Positions 17,649 through 27,036 of a DNA stretch of 64,000 nt are shown here, one piece after another. The DNA lies in contig JANXOD010000015.1 of NCBI GenBank assembly GCA_025353765.1, forward strand, positions 62,001-126,000, in the 5' to 3' direction. The DNA comes from Sphingobacteriales bacterium. GTDB taxonomy: Bacteria; Bacteroidota; Bacteroidia; Sphingobacteriales; Sphingobacteriaceae. The notes beneath the pieces are model-generated. The model saw only the letters and a list, made by a program, of their open reading frames with translations. It was not told where the DNA came from and made no database searches. The position numbers and the translations under genes were made by a program. Numbering within the stretch: position 1 is the first letter of the stretch; every line of letters begins with the position of its first letter.

Positions 17649-20600
17649 TTAGAAAGTAAGATTTACACCAAGTACAAATGATCTTTGCTGAGGAGGTGTT
17701 AAATAAGTAACGTTAGGGCTAAGATTACGATCGGTCGCATTTTCATAATCTCTGGCAACTTCCGGATCACCGCCTGGATATTTAGTAAACGTTAATAAAT
17801 TTATACCTGTTAAGAAGAACCTGGCATTACTTATTTTAAGTTTTTGTAAATATTCACCTGATAAATTATAGGCTAGAGTTGTCTCTTTAAGTTTGATATA
17901 AGAACCATCATATAAAAACATAGTAGAGTTAAATAGGTAACTGGCAGTAACACCAGGATATGAATTTGCAGAACTGTAATAAAGCCGAGGATAAGCAGCT
18001 ATATCGCCCGGCTTTCTCCATCGGTCTAATAAATCTTTTCTAACTACCCAATTTTGACCTGCTGAAGCTCCTTGGAATTGAAATTTAGCAGAATTATCCC
18101 AGAGGCTTACACCCTGTACAAAAGTGAATAATGTAGAAAGTTCAAATCCTTTGAATTTAAAAGTATTAGTTAGACCTCCGGAAAAATCAGGAGTTACTTT
18201 CCCTACGGCTACACGATTATCTATGCTATAATTTTTGGTTTTATTGCCCTCTTTATCTAACCAGATAGGATTACCATCGGCAGGATCAACGCCATAATAA
18301 CGGACTAAGAAATTTGTTCCTACGGGGTAGCCAACAATAACGCGGGTATCATTTGTTCCACCTGCAATTGCTTCTGAAGGCAAATTATTAACGTCAAGAA
18401 TTTTGTTCACATTGCTGGTAATATTAAAGTTAGTAGTCCAGCTAAAATCTTTGCTTATAACATTGCGTGTATTTAAAGTAAATTCCAATCCTTTATTACT
18501 GATTTTACCCAAATTCCTTATTTGGTCAGCAAAGCCAGTATGATCAGGCAATGTAATGTTTAGTAAAGCATCTGTTGTTTGTTTATCATAGTAAGATATT
18601 TCACCACTTATTCTATCCTTGAAAAAACCAAATTCTAAGGCTAAATCAACACTACGTATATCTTCCCATTTTAAATCAGGATTTTCTAGTTGGGTTGGAT
18701 ATATAATTGAACTACCACCATAAGTTCCTTGACCAGATTTGTAATAAGATCGCCATCTGTCTGAAGGAATATTTGCATTTCCTGTTATTCCATAACTGGC
18801 CCTAAGTTTTAATGCAGATATCCATGATATATCTTTGATGAATGATTCTTCACTCGCTAACCAGGCTGCAGAAACTGCCGGAAAAAACCCATATTTATTA
18901 TTAGGTCCAAAGCGTGAGGAACCATCTGTACGTGCTAATGCCTGTAATACATATTTGTCATTAAATGTATAGTTTAATCTACCAAAAACAGAAGCAAATG
19001 ACCATCTGCCATCCGGGTTAGTTAAACGGTCATCACCAGTAAGATCAGGATTCGGGAAATATATTTTTGTATTTGGATTGCTTAGTAAAGATGGATCATT
19101 ATAAAATGAATTTGTTGCATCTGCTCCAAATAGCGTAATAGAATTATATAGCTTTGTTTTTGATTGTTGATATTCAACACCTGCTAAAGCTGTAAACTTA
19201 TGCTTTTCAGTAAATTTAAAATTATACGTTGCAGTTGCATTTGTATTATAATTGCTTACCCAAACAGGCCATCTTAGTACTTCACCATTTGTTGGATTCG
19301 CTTGGTCTATTATAAATTTACTCTGATACCTATCTTGTAAAACATCATTATAATCATACCCTCCTCCAAGTCTAAGAGTCAAGTCTTTTACTGGAGAATA
19401 GTTTAAATATAAATTAGTAATGCTCCTGGTATCTAATGTTCTCCAATCTGTGTTATCATTAGTTCTTACCGGATTTGCACCCTTAAAAAAGTAAGGATTA
19501 CCACTATTTGTAGCAGGATCAACCTTAACGGGATAAATAGGTAATGCACCAGACATAGCATCACCAATACCACCAGACCAGGCAGCAAATACCCGGTTAT
19601 TAGTTCCCTGAGCCCAGCTCGAGGATAAATTTACACTTAACTTATTAGAGAAAGAATAATCAAAGTTTCCACGAAAACTTAAACGGTCATAACTGTTTTT
19701 AACAACATAGGTAGGATTATTACTATATGAAGTGCTAAGGAAGGTTTTTAGTTTCTTTCCGCCGGTTGATACAGAAAAATTATATTCTTGTGTTATAGCA
19801 GTACGAGTTGTCAAGTCCCACCAATCTGTATTGGTTGATTGTGCCTGATCCCATGTTATATTAGCAGGTAATGGGGCTAAGCCTGTATTTCCATCATTTT
19901 CCCATGCTTCCTGTCTGAGTTGCAACCACTCTGAACTATTAGTTACTTTAGGTTTATAAGCCGCATTTGCTATACCTACTTTAGTTGAGAAATTAAATAG
20001 AGGTTTACCAGACTTTCCTTTTTTAGTAGTAATTAAAATAACACCATTAGCTCCTCTAGATCCATAAATACCTGCTGCCCCTGCGTCTTTTAAGATATCA
20101 GCAGATTCGATATCATTGGGATTTAATGTAGCCAAAGGGTTTTGGTTAAACCCAGAGCGAACTCTATAGTCAGAATTTGCGCCAGCTCCAGAAAAAATAT
20201 CTGATGTCATTGGAATGCCATCAATAACATATAATGGTTCGCCACCACCGGATATAGAACCGATACCTCTAATTCTTATTTGAGCTGAAGAACCGGCTAA
20301 TCCTGATCCAGTTGTTACCTGAACTCCTGCAGCTTTTCCAGCTAAAGCGGATTCAAAAGAAGGGGAAGGGGTTCCTGCAATTTTACTGCCATCTACTTTA
20401 GTAATAGCACCTGTTATTTCCCTGCGTTTTTGAGTGCCATAACCGACAACCACCACTTCATCTAAATTAGATGCAGATGGTCTTAATTCGAAATCTACAT
20501 TCGCAGATGTTCCATTAAAAGTGATAGTTTTTCTCTGATTAGCATATCCAATAAATTTAATAACAATGCTGATATTACCAGCGCTAATATTTGTTAAGGT

Positions 20601-20789
20601 GAATTTCCCATTAATATCAGTTTGAGTTGCTTTATTGGTGCCTTCAATAGATACACTCGCACCCGGTAATGGCTGGTTGGTTTCATCCAGCACCCGTCCA
20701 CTAATACTACCTGTTTGTGCTGATGCGGCATAAGAAGCCATCAGAAAAAAACAAAGAAGTCTCAGTTTAATTAGGTAATTTTTTTTCAT
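17649..20789 (-). CDS. susC: SusC/RagA family TonB-linked outer-membrane protein
   Basis: 1046 residues: signal peptide (to about residue 24, ASAQ), a carboxypeptidase-like domain (GSISGRVLDETNQPLPGASVSIEGT), the SusC signature before the plug (LDEVVVVGYGTQKRREITGAI, about 110-130), a plug with LYVIDGIPM and DAGAAGIYGSRGANGVILITTKKGK (about 234-258), and a long barrel ending in RSFVLGVNLTF. It imports oligosaccharides across the outer membrane together with SusD. First gene of a five-gene operon (susC, susD, lipoprotein, secreted protein, SusE-like). No SusR, hybrid two-component or ECF/anti-sigma regulator gene is adjacent. Confidence 0.95.
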   Translation of the reverse strand: MKKNYLIKLRLLCFFLMASYAASAQTGSISGRVLDETNQPLPGASVSIEGTNKATQTDINGKFTLTNISAGNISIVIKFIGYANQRKTITFNGTSANVDFELRPSASNLDEVVVVGYGTQKRREITGAITKVDGSKIAGTPSPSFESALAGKAAGVQVTTGSGLAGSSAQIRIRGIGSISGGGEPLYVIDGIPMTSDIFSGAGANSDYRVRSGFNQNPLATLNPNDIESADILKDAGAAGIYGSRGANGVILITTKKGKSGKPLFNFSTKVGIANAAYKPKVTNSSEWLQLRQEAWENDGNTGLAPLPANITWDQAQSTNTDWWDLTTRTAITQEYNFSVSTGGKKLKTFLSTSYSNNPTYVVKNSYDRLSFRGNFDYSFSNKLSVNLSSSWAQGTNNRVFAAWSGGIGDAMSGALPIYPVKVDPATNSGNPYFFKGANPVRTNDNTDWRTLDTRSITNLYLNYSPVKDLTLRLGGGYDYNDVLQDRYQSKFIIDQANPTNGEVLRWPVWVSNYNTNATATYNFKFTEKHKFTALAGVEYQQSKTKLYNSITLFGADATNSFYNDPSLLSNPNTKIYFPNPDLTGDDRLTNPDGRWSFASVFGRLNYTFNDKYVLQALARTDGSSRFGPNNKYGFFPAVSAAWLASEESFIKDISWISALKLRASYGITGNANIPSDRWRSYYKSGQGTYGGSSIIYPTQLENPDLKWEDIRSVDLALEFGFFKDRISGEISYYDKQTTDALLNITLPDHTGFADQIRNLGKISNKGLEFTLNTRNVISKDFSWTTNFNITSNVNKILDVNNLPSEAIAGGTNDTRVIVGYPVGTNFLVRYYGVDPADGNPIWLDKEGNKTKNYSIDNRVAVGKVTPDFSGGLTNTFKFKGFELSTLFTFVQGVSLWDNSAKFQFQGASAGQNWVVRKDLLDRWRKPGDIAAYPRLYYSSANSYPGVTASYLFNSTMFLYDGSYIKLKETTLAYNLSGEYLQKLKISNARFFLTGINLLTFTKYPGGDPEVARDYENATDRNLSPNVTYLTPPQQRSFVLGVNLTF

Positions 20790-21153
20790 GAAATTTTGGT
20801 TAGTTTAATGATTAATTGCTTAGAATTAATTTTTGTTAAAATATCAACGTTAAAATTACTCTTAATCAATAGAATTCCAAATTTTATATTAAGTAATTTT
20901 AGAGAAGATATTACTTAGTTTGTTTTTTAAGTTTTAACTTATGTATTGTTCGGAAATACAATAAAAATATTCTTTTAGTTATACTAATTTTATTCCATAA
21001 AATACTGTAAACCAATTTTTTGGAAATTAATTTAAATAACTAAGTACAATTTTAAACTGACTATATTTAGAGATGTATATTCTACATTTAATCTTATTTT
21101 TTTAACAAAAACAGAACATGTGTATAAAATACATACGAGTTAAAATTTAACCC
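20790..21153. other. Divergent intergenic region between susC and the esterase gene
   Basis: 364 bases, very AT-rich, with no plausible gene. On the minus strand TAACGTTG (20845-20852, 7 of 8 to TAnnTTTG) is a possible susC -7 element, though no -33 element fits. On the plus side a small dyad TGTAT-AAA-ATACA lies about 30 bases before the esterase ATG. Both divergent genes concern glycans, so this is the likely control region, but I see no convincing operator. Confidence 0.4.
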
Positions 21154-22299
21154 ATGAAAAATTGTTCAGTCTTCTTCTTAATTATAGTTGTTTTATTCCC
21201 TTTTATTATAAAAGGACAGATTAAAAAAATATGTTTAGAAGTTAATGCTCAAGAATCTTTAATGCCAGCTAAAGCATCTCTTTTTTTTGTAGGCAGTCTA
21301 AACAACTGGAATCCATCTGATGATAATTTTCACTTTAAACAAATTTCTCCAGGTAAGTATGTATTAAATATCCAGGCTAATGCTGGTATATATGAATTTA
21401 AAGTTACACGCGGTAGTTGGGAAACCGTGGAAAGCACAATAAATGGAAAGCCTGTTGCTAATCATACTATTGTGCTTAAGAATGATACTCTTATCACACT
21501 TAATATATCGCAATGGCAGGATAATTTTAAACCTCAACCTAGAACTCATACAGCAAGTAAACAAGTTAAAATAATTGATACTGCATTTTATATGCCTCAA
21601 CTTGACCGAAAACGTAGAGTGTGGATTTATTTACCACAAGGCTATGAAAACTCAAAAAAATACTATCCAGTTATTTATATGCATGATGGCCAAAACCTAT
21701 TTGATAGTTATACTTCCGGATATGGAGAATGGGGGGTAGATGAAATATTGGATAGTCTGGCAAACTTAAAAAAACCGATGGTTATTATAGTAGGGGTAGA
21801 TCATGGGGATCAATACCGTTTAACGGAATACAATCCTTATAAGAATGAAAAATTTGGTAAAGGCCGCGGTGATGATTATGTAGATTTTTTGGCTAACACG
21901 CTAAAACCGCATATTGATGCACACTATCGAACTAAAGCAGATGCAAAAAATACAACTATTGCAGGAAGCTCTATGGGAGGCATCATTTCTTTATATGCTT
22001 TAGCTAAATACCCAAAAATATTTGGTAATGTAGGAATTTTTTCACCAGCATTATGGATAACTCCCGAACTAATGAATTACATCTCATCTAAAAAATTATC
22101 CTCCTCACGAATATATTTTGTGGCCGGAAGTTTAGAAGGCGACACTATGATACCAGATATGAAATGTATGTATGAAATTTTACTTCAAAAAAGGATAAGC
22201 AAAGAAAATCTGTATTATAAGGTATCGGAGGATGGCAAACACAGTGAATGGTTCTGGCATCGTGAATTTCCTAATTTTTATAAGTGGATATTTAAATAG
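21154..22299 (+). CDS. Secreted esterase-D-like alpha/beta hydrolase with N-terminal starch-binding-type domain
   Basis: 381 residues. A signal peptide (residues 1-21) is followed by a CBM20/48-like beta domain (about 24-118): [17 protein letters not shown] and [17 protein letters not shown] are typical of alpha-glucan-binding modules. Residues about 135-381 are a putative-esterase (Esterase D/Fes-type) alpha/beta hydrolase: [12 protein letters not shown] gives the oxyanion region, Ser273 in GSSMGG is the nucleophile, and His363 in GKHSEW the catalytic base. It probably deacylates a glycan bound by the N-terminal domain. Divergent from the Sus-like operon, which suggests a shared substrate. 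No glycoside hydrolase lies nearby. Confidence 0.82.
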   Translation: MKNCSVFFLIIVVLFPFIIKGQIKKICLEVNAQESLMPAKASLFFVGSLNNWNPSDDNFHFKQISPGKYVLNIQANAGIYEFKVTRGSWETVESTINGKPVANHTIVLKNDTLITLNISQWQDNFKPQPRTHTASKQVKIIDTAFYMPQLDRKRRVWIYLPQGYENSKKYYPVIYMHDGQNLFDSYTSGYGEWGVDEILDSLANLKKPMVIIVGVDHGDQYRLTEYNPYKNEKFGKGRGDDYVDFLANTLKPHIDAHYRTKADAKNTTIAGSSMGGIISLYALAKYPKIFGNVGIFSPALWITPELMNYISSKKLSSSRIYFVAGSLEGDTMIPDMKCMYEILLQKRISKENLYYKVSEDGKHSEWFWHREFPNFYKWIFK

Positions 22300-22342
22300 T
22301 GCTAGTAAAAACAATTATTTTAGCAAAATAAATAAAGAAAAA

Positions 22343-23362
22343 ATGATTATTGATCTGCGTAGCGATACCGTAAGCAAGCCAACTGCAGGAATGCTTGAGG
22401 CTATGATGAATGCAAAAGTGGGTGATGATGTATTTGGTGAAGACGAAACAGTGAATGCTCTTGAAGAAAAAACTGCTCATCTATTTGGGATGGAAGCTGG
22501 CATATTTTGTCCCTCCGGAACCATGACTAACCAGATTGCTATTAAATGCTTCACTCAACCAATGGATGAAGTGATGTGTGATGAAACCGCACATGTTTAT
22601 CGCTACGAAGGAGGTGGAATTGCTTTTAATTCTATGGCTTCTGTACGTTTATTATATGGTGACCGAGGAAGATTAACTCCAGAATTGATCGAACCGAATA
22701 TCAATCCGGATAACGTTCATTATCCCAAAACCAGTTTGGTTGTTTTAGAAAATACGGTAAATCGCGGAGGTGGAAGCTATTATACATTAGAACAAATAGA
22801 GCCTATTTATCATGTATGCAAATTAAAGAACCTTAAACTTCATTTAGATGGCGCTCGTATTTTTAATGCATTGGCAGAAACAGGAGATTATGCTAAAGAT
22901 TACGGGCACTTATTTGATGGAATTTCTATTTGCTTATCCAAAGGATTAGGAGCACCCGTTGGATCTGTTTTATTAGGGAGCAGAGAAACAATTTTGCAAG
23001 CAAAACGCATTCGCAAAGTATTAGGCGGAGGAATGCGCCAGGCAGGATTTTTAGCGGCAGCAGGAATATATGCTTTAGATCATCATGTTCATCGTTTAAA
23101 GGAAGATCATCAGCTTGCTAAAGCATTAGGTGCAGCTTTACAGGAACAGTATTATGTGAAAAGCATCATGCCGGTTGATACCAATATTGTGATTTTTGAA
23201 CTGGATACAAAGCATAATCCTGAAGAATTTGTTGAAAAGCTAAATCATATGGGAGTGAAGTGTAATACATTTGGAAAGCAGATGATCCGGTTTGTAACTC
23301 ATCTGGATATTAATTCAGAAATGGTTGATTATGGCATAGAAGTTCTAAAGAAAGTGCATTAA
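22343..23362 (+). CDS. ltaE: Low-specificity L-threonine aldolase
   Basis: 339 residues. Cleaves L-threonine or L-allo-threonine to glycine and acetaldehyde, using PLP. The N-terminus [15 protein letters not shown] with [15 protein letters not shown] is the family signature, and the PLP lysine is Lys200 in [15 protein letters not shown]. An upstream-extended reading overlaps the esterase gene; the ATG at 22343 begins exactly at the family N-terminus. Its stop overlaps the next start (TAATG), so it is translationally coupled to the GNAT gene. Confidence 0.92.
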   Translation: MIIDLRSDTVSKPTAGMLEAMMNAKVGDDVFGEDETVNALEEKTAHLFGMEAGIFCPSGTMTNQIAIKCFTQPMDEVMCDETAHVYRYEGGGIAFNSMASVRLLYGDRGRLTPELIEPNINPDNVHYPKTSLVVLENTVNRGGGSYYTLEQIEPIYHVCKLKNLKLHLDGARIFNALAETGDYAKDYGHLFDGISICLSKGLGAPVGSVLLGSRETILQAKRIRKVLGGGMRQAGFLAAAGIYALDHHVHRLKEDHQLAKALGAALQEQYYVKSIMPVDTNIVIFELDTKHNPEEFVEKLNHMGVKCNTFGKQMIRFVTHLDINSEMVDYGIEVLKKVH

Positions 23363-23928
23363 TGATACATGATATACCTAAAAGTATTATTTTAGAAACC
23401 CAGCGACTGTGGTTAAAGGAAATTAATCCTGATATATTAAATTCTCTTTTTTCGTCTGCTAATGACGAAGAAATTATAGAGTTTTTAGGTCTTTCATCTT
23501 TTGATGAACTGGAAACTGAAAGAGCAAAATATACCGAGGGCTTAACAGGATTTAAGAGATCTTTCAAATATTTTCAATTAATTGATAAGTTAAATGATAA
23601 AATTATAGGACGGTGCGGTTATCATAACTGGATGCTTATACATTATAGAGCTGAAATGGGATATAACCTTTTAGAGGGAAAGTTTAAAAGGCAGGGCTTC
23701 ATGACTGAAGTAATTAAACCAATACTCGCATTTGGGTTTGAACAAATGAACTTAAACAGGGTTGAAGCATTAATTAGCCCCCAAAATGAGCCATCTTTAA
23801 AACTGGTTAAGGGGTTAGGATTTATGGAAGAAGGAACATTAAGGCAGCACTATTATACAGATAATAAATACGAAGACTCTATTATATTCTCCATACTTAA
23901 AGATGAATATATAAAAAGAAATATCTAA
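23362..23928 (+). CDS. GNAT family N-acetyltransferase (RimJ/RimL type)
   Basis: 188 residues with the arrangement of ribosomal-protein or small-molecule N-acetyltransferases: N-terminal IILETQRLWLKEI, a central IGRCGYHNWMLIHYRAEMGYNL strand, the acetyl-CoA loop (LLEGKFKRQGFMTEV, replacing the usual Q/R-x-x-G-x-G/A), and a C-terminal LGFMEEGTLRQHYYTDNKYEDSIIFS segment. Acceptor unknown. It starts one base inside the threonine aldolase stop, so the two are made from one mRNA. Confidence 0.85.
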   Translation: MIHDIPKSIILETQRLWLKEINPDILNSLFSSANDEEIIEFLGLSSFDELETERAKYTEGLTGFKRSFKYFQLIDKLNDKIIGRCGYHNWMLIHYRAEMGYNLLEGKFKRQGFMTEVIKPILAFGFEQMNLNRVEALISPQNEPSLKLVKGLGFMEEGTLRQHYYTDNKYEDSIIFSILKDEYIKRNI

Positions 23929-23938
23929 ATCAGAATCT

Positions 23939-24376
23939 TTAAATTATCTGTTTTTGAAATTTAGCTTTCCGCTGATTAATGCGATATGCAATTAAAGTCC
24001 CTAATAACAATATAGATCCTATAATAGTAGATGTGAATGCGGCAATTAAATCATAAATACCACCTAATGTTGCATAACCAGGATTGTTAGGATCAATATA
24101 AAGTGAAACCTTCTCACCAACTCTAAAAGCAGAAGGATTTAAGTAAGTAATGGAGTGATGGGTATATTGTTTTCCATTTTGGTAATAGGATATAACAGGT
24201 GAAAATGCTCCTTCTGCATCTTGTTCCAATTCAGTAACAATACCTATAACCTGCTTACCTTTAGATTTTAGCTGATAATTCCAACATAATAAGCCTAATC
24301 CAATAAGCAAAAGGATACTTCCTATCCCTGTAAAAAGACTATAATCACTTAAATGGAATTTTTTATTCATCTTCAT
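23939..24376 (-). CDS. DUF3592 domain membrane protein
   Basis: 145 residues with two membrane helices (about 16-33 and 112-132) flanking an extracytoplasmic beta domain. The domain has the DUF3592 pattern GIVTELEQDAEGAFSPVISYYQNGKQYTHHS ... VGEKVSLYIDPNNPGYATL. The function of this family is not known. Converges on the GNAT gene with a 10-base gap; it may start at the second Met (two codons in). Confidence 0.78.
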   Translation of the reverse strand: MKMNKKFHLSDYSLFTGIGSILLLIGLGLLCWNYQLKSKGKQVIGIVTELEQDAEGAFSPVISYYQNGKQYTHHSITYLNPSAFRVGEKVSLYIDPNNPGYATLGGIYDLIAAFTSTIIGSILLLGTLIAYRINQRKAKFQKQII

Positions 24377-24429
24377 GCAAATATAATAATGATAAATTAT
24401 CCTATCTCTTTATTAAGATTAGGATATTC

Positions 24430-24460
24430 TGTGCCTAATTATCAGAAACCATTACATTTG
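24430..24460 (+). promoter_or_regulatory. Promoter of the biotin carboxylase gene, adjoining its start codon
   Basis: TGTG (24430-24433), 19 bases, then a perfect TACATTTG (24453-24460), then CATCA and the ATG. The spacing equals that between the rnpB -7 element and the rnpB 5' end, so the A of ATG is the predicted first transcribed base. Confidence 0.65.
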
Positions 24461-24465
24461 CATCA

Positions 24466-25950
24466 ATGAAGAAAATCCTCATAGCTAATCGCGGAGAAAT
24501 TGCTTTGCGAGTCATGCGTTCGGCCCGTGAAATGGGCATTAAAACAGTGGCTGTTTATTCTGAAGCTGATCGTAATGCCTTACATGTTCGATACGCAGAT
24601 GAAGCAATTTGTATTGGCCCGGCACCGTCTAACCAATCTTATCTCGTTATTGATAAAATTATTAATGCCTGCAAACAAACAGGTGCAGATGCTATTCATC
24701 CCGGTTACGGATTTTTATCTGAAAATGCCGCTTTTGCCCGGCAGGTTAAAGAAGCTGGTATTATATTGATCGGCCCCTCACCGGAAGCCATGGAAGTTAT
24801 GGGTAATAAGCTGTCCGCGAAAGCTGCTGCATTAAAATATAATATCCCAATGGTTCCGGGTACGGAAGAGGCTATCACAAACATCGCAGAAGCAAAACTA
24901 AGAGCTGTGGAAGTAGGTTTTCCAATTCTGATTAAAGCTGCTGCCGGTGGCGGAGGTAAAGGGATGCGCATTGTTGAAAAAGTAGAGGATTTTGAGGAGC
25001 AAATGGATTTAGCTGTCTCAGAAGCTACATCTGCTTTTGGCGATGGTTCAGTTTTTATAGAACGCTATGTTTCTTCTCCGCGACATATTGAAATACAGGT
25101 TTTAGGAGATACGCATGGTAATATTGTGCATTTATTTGAGCGGGATTGTTCTGTTCAGCGCCGGCATCAAAAAGTAATTGAAGAAGCGCCATCTTCTATA
25201 TTAACTCCGGAAATAAGACAGAAAATGGGAGAATGTGCTGTAGATGTAGCACGTTCCTGCAATTATACAGGTGCCGGTACGGTAGAATTTATACTGGATG
25301 AGAACCTTGATTTTTTCTTTCTGGAAATGAACACCCGTTTGCAGGTGGAGCATCCGGTAACAGAAATGATAACAGGTATTGATCTGGTAAAAGAGCAAAT
25401 TCGTGTTGCACGTGGTGAAAAATTAAGCTTTAATCAGGAGAATCTTAAAATTACAGGACATGCCATTGAAGTTCGGATTTATGCGGAAGATCCGGCAACT
25501 AATTTCCTGCCGGATATTGGCATGTTGCAAACATACAGAACACCAAAAGGCCCTGGAGTGCGGGTGGATGATGGTTTTGAAGAAGGTATGGAGATTCCAA
25601 TCTATTATGATCCAATGATTGCCAAACTAATTACCTATGGCAAAGACCGCAAAGAGGCCATTGAAAGAATGATACGTGCTATTGATGAATACCAGATCAC
25701 CGGAATTGAAACAACTTTGGGTTTTGGAAAATTTGTGATGCAGCATGAAGCCTTTGTATCCGGCAATTTTGATACTCACTTTGTAGCCAAGCATTTCACT
25801 GCAAACTTATTAAATGAGGGGAGTGAAGAGGAAGCGATGATTGCGGCTTTTGTAGGGGCATCTCTAATACAGAAAAAATCTAATACTAATCCTGTTACTT
25901 CTGCGGATATGGCTGCATCAAACTGGAAAAAGAATAGGAAAGAATATTAG
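24466..25950 (+). CDS. accC: Acetyl-/propionyl-CoA carboxylase, biotin carboxylase subunit
   Basis: 494 residues. Carboxylates biotin on its carrier protein with ATP and bicarbonate. Three regions are in order: the N-terminal KKILIANRGEIALRVMR, the ATP-grasp domain with the glycine loop KAAAGGGGKGMRIV near residue 160-173 and the FFLEMNTRLQVEHPVTEMITG active-site motif near 284-304, and the C-terminal EVRIYAEDP domain. It is about 45 residues longer than E. coli AccC, like Bacteroidota subunits that work with separate biotin-carrier and carboxyltransferase genes, so a propionyl- or methylmalonyl-type acyl-CoA carboxylase is possible. No biotin-carrier gene is next to it. Followed 44 bases later by ribE. 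Confidence 0.9.
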   Translation: MKKILIANRGEIALRVMRSAREMGIKTVAVYSEADRNALHVRYADEAICIGPAPSNQSYLVIDKIINACKQTGADAIHPGYGFLSENAAFARQVKEAGIILIGPSPEAMEVMGNKLSAKAAALKYNIPMVPGTEEAITNIAEAKLRAVEVGFPILIKAAAGGGGKGMRIVEKVEDFEEQMDLAVSEATSAFGDGSVFIERYVSSPRHIEIQVLGDTHGNIVHLFERDCSVQRRHQKVIEEAPSSILTPEIRQKMGECAVDVARSCNYTGAGTVEFILDENLDFFFLEMNTRLQVEHPVTEMITGIDLVKEQIRVARGEKLSFNQENLKITGHAIEVRIYAEDPATNFLPDIGMLQTYRTPKGPGVRVDDGFEEGMEIPIYYDPMIAKLITYGKDRKEAIERMIRAIDEYQITGIETTLGFGKFVMQHEAFVSGNFDTHFVAKHFTANLLNEGSEEEAMIAAFVGASLIQKKSNTNPVTSADMAASNWKKNRKEY

Positions 25951-25966
25951 ATTTATGAATATCTTG

Positions 25967-25990
25967 ATACTATATACTAAATATTATTTT
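25967..25990. repeat. Short TTGATACTATATACTAAAT-type intergenic repeat
   Basis: A tract built from ATACT-type words between accC and ribE. Near-identical words occur at 30080-30105, 39670-39737 and 62544-62631. Confidence 0.5.
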
Positions 25991-25994
25991 AAAA

Positions 25995-26579
25995 ATGTTC
26001 ACCGGAATAATAGAAACTTTAGGTCAGGTTATTGATCTTCAAAAAGATCAGGGAAATCTTCATTTAACCATTGCTTCAGGAATTTCTGATGAGTTGAAAA
26101 TAGACCAATCTGTAGCTCATAATGGAGTTTGTTTAACTGTTGTGGCTTTAGCCGATGGAAAACATACGGTGACGGCTATTGCCGAAACACTTACCAAAAC
26201 CAATCTTGGGCAACTAAAAATAGGTGATCTGGTTAACCTGGAACGTTGTCTGCAAATGAATGGGCGTTTAGATGGCCATATTGTTCAGGGCCATGTAGAT
26301 CAAACCGCTAAATGTACCACTTTTAAAGAATTAGCCGGAAGCTGGAAATACACCTTTGAATATGATCCTTCCATAGGAAACATAACGGTAGAAAAAGGAT
26401 CTGTGTGTATAAATGGCGTTAGTTTAACTGTAGTTAACTCTTTAGATAATAGCTTTTCTGTGGCTATTATTCCTTATACTTTTAGACATACCAACTTTCA
26501 ACAACTATATATAGGGTCTACCGTAAATCTGGAGTTTGATATTATTGGAAAGTATGTGGCCAAGCTCTTAAAACATTAA
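25995..26579 (+). CDS. ribE: Riboflavin synthase alpha chain
   Basis: 194 residues. Dismutates two 6,7-dimethyl-8-ribityllumazines to riboflavin. The two lumazine-binding half-repeats are obvious: MFTGIIETLGQV to about residue 90 (with NGVCLTVV) and NGRLDGHIVQGHVDQTA to the end (with NGVSLTVVN), each ending in a TxxxTNxxxL/FRHTNFQQL segment. Slightly shorter than the E. coli enzyme. No FMN riboswitch is present in the 44-base gap upstream. Probably co-transcribed with accC. Confidence 0.94.
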   Translation: MFTGIIETLGQVIDLQKDQGNLHLTIASGISDELKIDQSVAHNGVCLTVVALADGKHTVTAIAETLTKTNLGQLKIGDLVNLERCLQMNGRLDGHIVQGHVDQTAKCTTFKELAGSWKYTFEYDPSIGNITVEKGSVCINGVSLTVVNSLDNSFSVAIIPYTFRHTNFQQLYIGSTVNLEFDIIGKYVAKLLKH

Positions 26580-26677
26580 ATTCCTTCTATATTATTATCT
26601 ATTTTAACTTATGAACTCCTACTGGCCGAGTAATTGTTATGCTTCATGTATAAGTATATTAATTTAAAGCAAATAGC

Positions 26678-26986
26678 ATGGATAAGTTAAAAAAATTCGA
26701 CTTGATGGAAAAGATAACCCACGAGCTTGAAGATCTAAAGAATAGTCAAACGGGCATAGTTCAAAAAATTGGAAAGATAGAAGTTGATAATATTGAATTA
26801 GGCAATAAAACGCTGGATCGTATTTTACCTGAAATGCATCAAAATGTAGCAGATAATCTAGATAAGATTGCAGAGATATTAGCCTCTTTCGAAGAAGCAA
26901 AAGATACTTATGGAAAGAAAAATAATATCGATGCCTTGCGTGAAGAAGAAACTATTCGCGAAGCGATGGAAGGCAGAGAAAAATAA
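26678..26986 (+). CDS. Small charged helical protein of unknown function
   Basis: 102 residues, highly charged and almost wholly helical: EKITHELEDLKNSQTGIVQKIGKIE followed by a second helical half (NVADNLDKIAEILASFEEAKDTYGKK), consistent with a coiled-coil dimer. No signal, membrane segment or metal motif. I do not recognise the family. It ends at a large palindrome shared with the convergent Hsp70 gene, and codon use matches the neighbours. Confidence 0.6.
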   Translation: MDKLKKFDLMEKITHELEDLKNSQTGIVQKIGKIEVDNIELGNKTLDRILPEMHQNVADNLDKIAEILASFEEAKDTYGKKNNIDALREEETIREAMEGREK

Positions 26987-26996
26987 TTAATGATTG

Positions 26997-27036
26997 TAAT
27001 TTGTGGGGATAATTCATGAATTATCCCCACAAATTA
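26997..27036. terminator. 40-bp perfect palindrome, bidirectional terminator
   Basis: Every base from 26997 pairs with its mirror to 27036; the centre is GGGGATAATTCATGAATTAT followed by CCCC. It lies 11 bases past the upstream stop codon and directly abuts the stop of the convergent Hsp70 gene. The stem is far longer than needed for termination, lacks a proper loop, and shares its core with a palindrome inside the Hsp70 gene (28105-28124). Confidence 0.8.

Noticed and set aside
22232-22342. N-terminal extension of threonine aldolase
   Set aside because: It overlaps the esterase C-terminus out of frame and does not resemble the family, which starts at the ATG at 22343.
25951-25994. FMN riboswitch before ribE
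   Set aside because: The gap is only 44 bases of AT-rich repeat and cannot hold the RFN aptamer.
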